Part shown: positions 19,030 to 19,743 of the stretch, in pieces
Layout: the number at the start of each line of letters is the position of its first letter
Numbering within the stretch: the stretch's first letter is position 1
Assembly (NCBI GenBank): GCA_015501055.1
Contig: JADNYV010000623.1
Coordinates: 1 to 19,743 of the forward strand
Source of the DNA: Mucidula mucida
Lineage: Eukaryota; Basidiomycota; Agaricomycetes; Agaricales; Physalacriaceae
Length of the DNA stretch: 19,743 bases
Direction: 5' to 3'
Made by a program: the position numbers and the translations under genes
The notes under the pieces: model-generated
What the model saw: only the letters and a program-made list of their open reading frames with translations
Database searches by the model: none
Told to the model about the DNA's origin: nothing

Positions 19030-19527
19030 GATGGACGCAGAGCGATTCTGGGGCTGTAGAGTTTGTCTGGGAGCTGTCCGAGGTATTCTGATCATCGCTC
19101 GAGGAGAAGAAGGGCTTGCTATTTATATGGGCCGAGCATTATTCGGAAACCGTCATAACGGAACAGAATATGTTCATGCGGAGGTCGAGACGTGACTTGT
19201 GACTCCGGACGGAGGCATCTTCAGGGCGTGCATACATAGAGGTAGGGCTGAATGCCGACAATGTGTAGGCAGAAATGATGGAGATAGTACCAGGCAACAT
19301 TCTCTGTGAGTCGATAACAAGGAAAAGGTAGAACAAGCAAATAAGACAGTTTGAACCATACACGCTTTTCCAGGGATCTCGGTCTTGATCTGGAGATGAA
19401 CAAGCGTTGAAGCCCGAATCGGACAAGGGGGTAACCTGTTCGCCCGAGTCGGATGACGAGCAATGATAATATTCTCCTCACCTGGGTTTTACTAAGCCTA
19501 GTATTACAGCAATGCAACTTAACGCTG
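19030..19527. other. Promoter of the DsbA-like gene and 3' flank of the BTB-type gene
   Basis: No gene is supported. Minus-strand TATAAATA at 19120-19127 is the likely core promoter of the DsbA-like gene. The rest, up to the stop of the next minus-strand gene at 19528, shows no structure I can name. Confidence 0.5.
19120..19127 (-). promoter_or_regulatory. TATA box of the DsbA-like gene
   Basis: TATAAATA on the minus strand, about 91 bp upstream of the ATG at 19029. Confidence 0.5.
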
Positions 19528-19743
19528 CTATGAAGATGTTCGGGATAAGTCTGATAGCGCAAGTTCCTCCCAAGATGGGAGATTGAACAGTGCGGGTAAG
19601 CCTGCCCAAATCTCCTCCCGAAACGTGTCGCAATCCTGCTGGAAAGCCCTGCGGCATGCTATACAGAAATCGTTCTCCCGTTCCCATACATCCTTAGAAA
19701 CTTGGCCCACGTAATGCAGGAGAGCGGTTGCATCATCCAAGTA
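19528..19743 (-). CDS. BTB-type protein, C-terminal part only (runs off the window)
   Basis: The minus-strand frame is open from the window edge to TAG at 19528-19530, reading DDATALLHYVGQVSKDVWER, then CIACRRAFQQDCDTFREEIW and AGLPALFNLPSWEELALSDL. The pattern Cys-x-x-Cys followed by an acidic helix, then W-x-x-LPxxFxLPxWEEL, is the usual end of the large family of BTB/POZ proteins in agaric fungi. The BTB domain itself would lie beyond the right edge. The family assignment rests on this tail only; the function is unknown. Confidence 0.6.
   Translation of the reverse strand, partial: YLDDATALLHYVGQVSKDVWERENDFCIACRRAFQQDCDTFREEIWAGLPALFNLPSWEELALSDLSRTSS

Overview
The window comes from a filamentous fungus, most likely a mushroom-forming basidiomycete (Agaricomycetes). 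Genes are cut by many short GT-AG introns (about 47-60 nt), several genes have TATA boxes, there are no bacterial ribosome-binding sites or operons, and the proteins are fungal families: secreted dipeptidyl peptidase 5, small Kre9/Knh1-like secreted proteins, an EXPERA-type sterol isomerase and a BTB-protein tail typical of agaric genomes. Gene models were built by hand by joining open frames at splice sites, so exon edges are inferences, although almost all are phase-consistent.

Layout. 1-1067: no convincing complete gene; a short coding-like stretch, a perfect 16-bp inverted repeat and an 18-bp palindrome. 1068-3997 (-): a secreted S9 serine peptidase (DPP5-like) with a complete catalytic triad. 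4209-5318 (-): phosphopantetheine adenylyltransferase of CoA synthesis. 5341-5822: a roughly 480-bp element with ~57-bp terminal inverted repeats (MITE-like) just upstream of that gene's start. 5866-6441 (-): weak gene remnants. 6725-7308 (+): small secreted protein. 7943-9851 (+): cyclopropane-fatty-acid synthase family methyltransferase, nine exons including a 7-nt microexon. 9924-14187 (-): a large HEAT-type protein with an acidic tail, best read as a Rif1-like telomere/replication factor, tail to tail with the previous gene. 14836-15395 and 15648-16224 (+): tandem Kre9/Knh1-like secreted proteins, the second with a frame-broken first exon. 17025-17897 (-): EBP-like (EXPERA) sterol isomerase with a 14-nt microexon and three apparent frame breaks. 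18136-19029 (-): DsbA/FrnE-like oxidoreductase. 19528-19743 (-): C-terminal end of a BTB-type protein running off the window.

The genes do not form a pathway; this looks like ordinary mixed fungal gene order. Three secreted or wall-related genes (DPP5, the 162-aa protein, the Kre9-like pair) share a neighbourhood with lipid and cofactor genes (CFA synthase, EBP, PPAT). The most notable features are structural: the inverted-repeat element next to the CoA gene, two microexons (7 and 14 nt) in two lipid enzymes, GC-AG introns, and local frame decay in two genes beside cleanly spliced neighbours.
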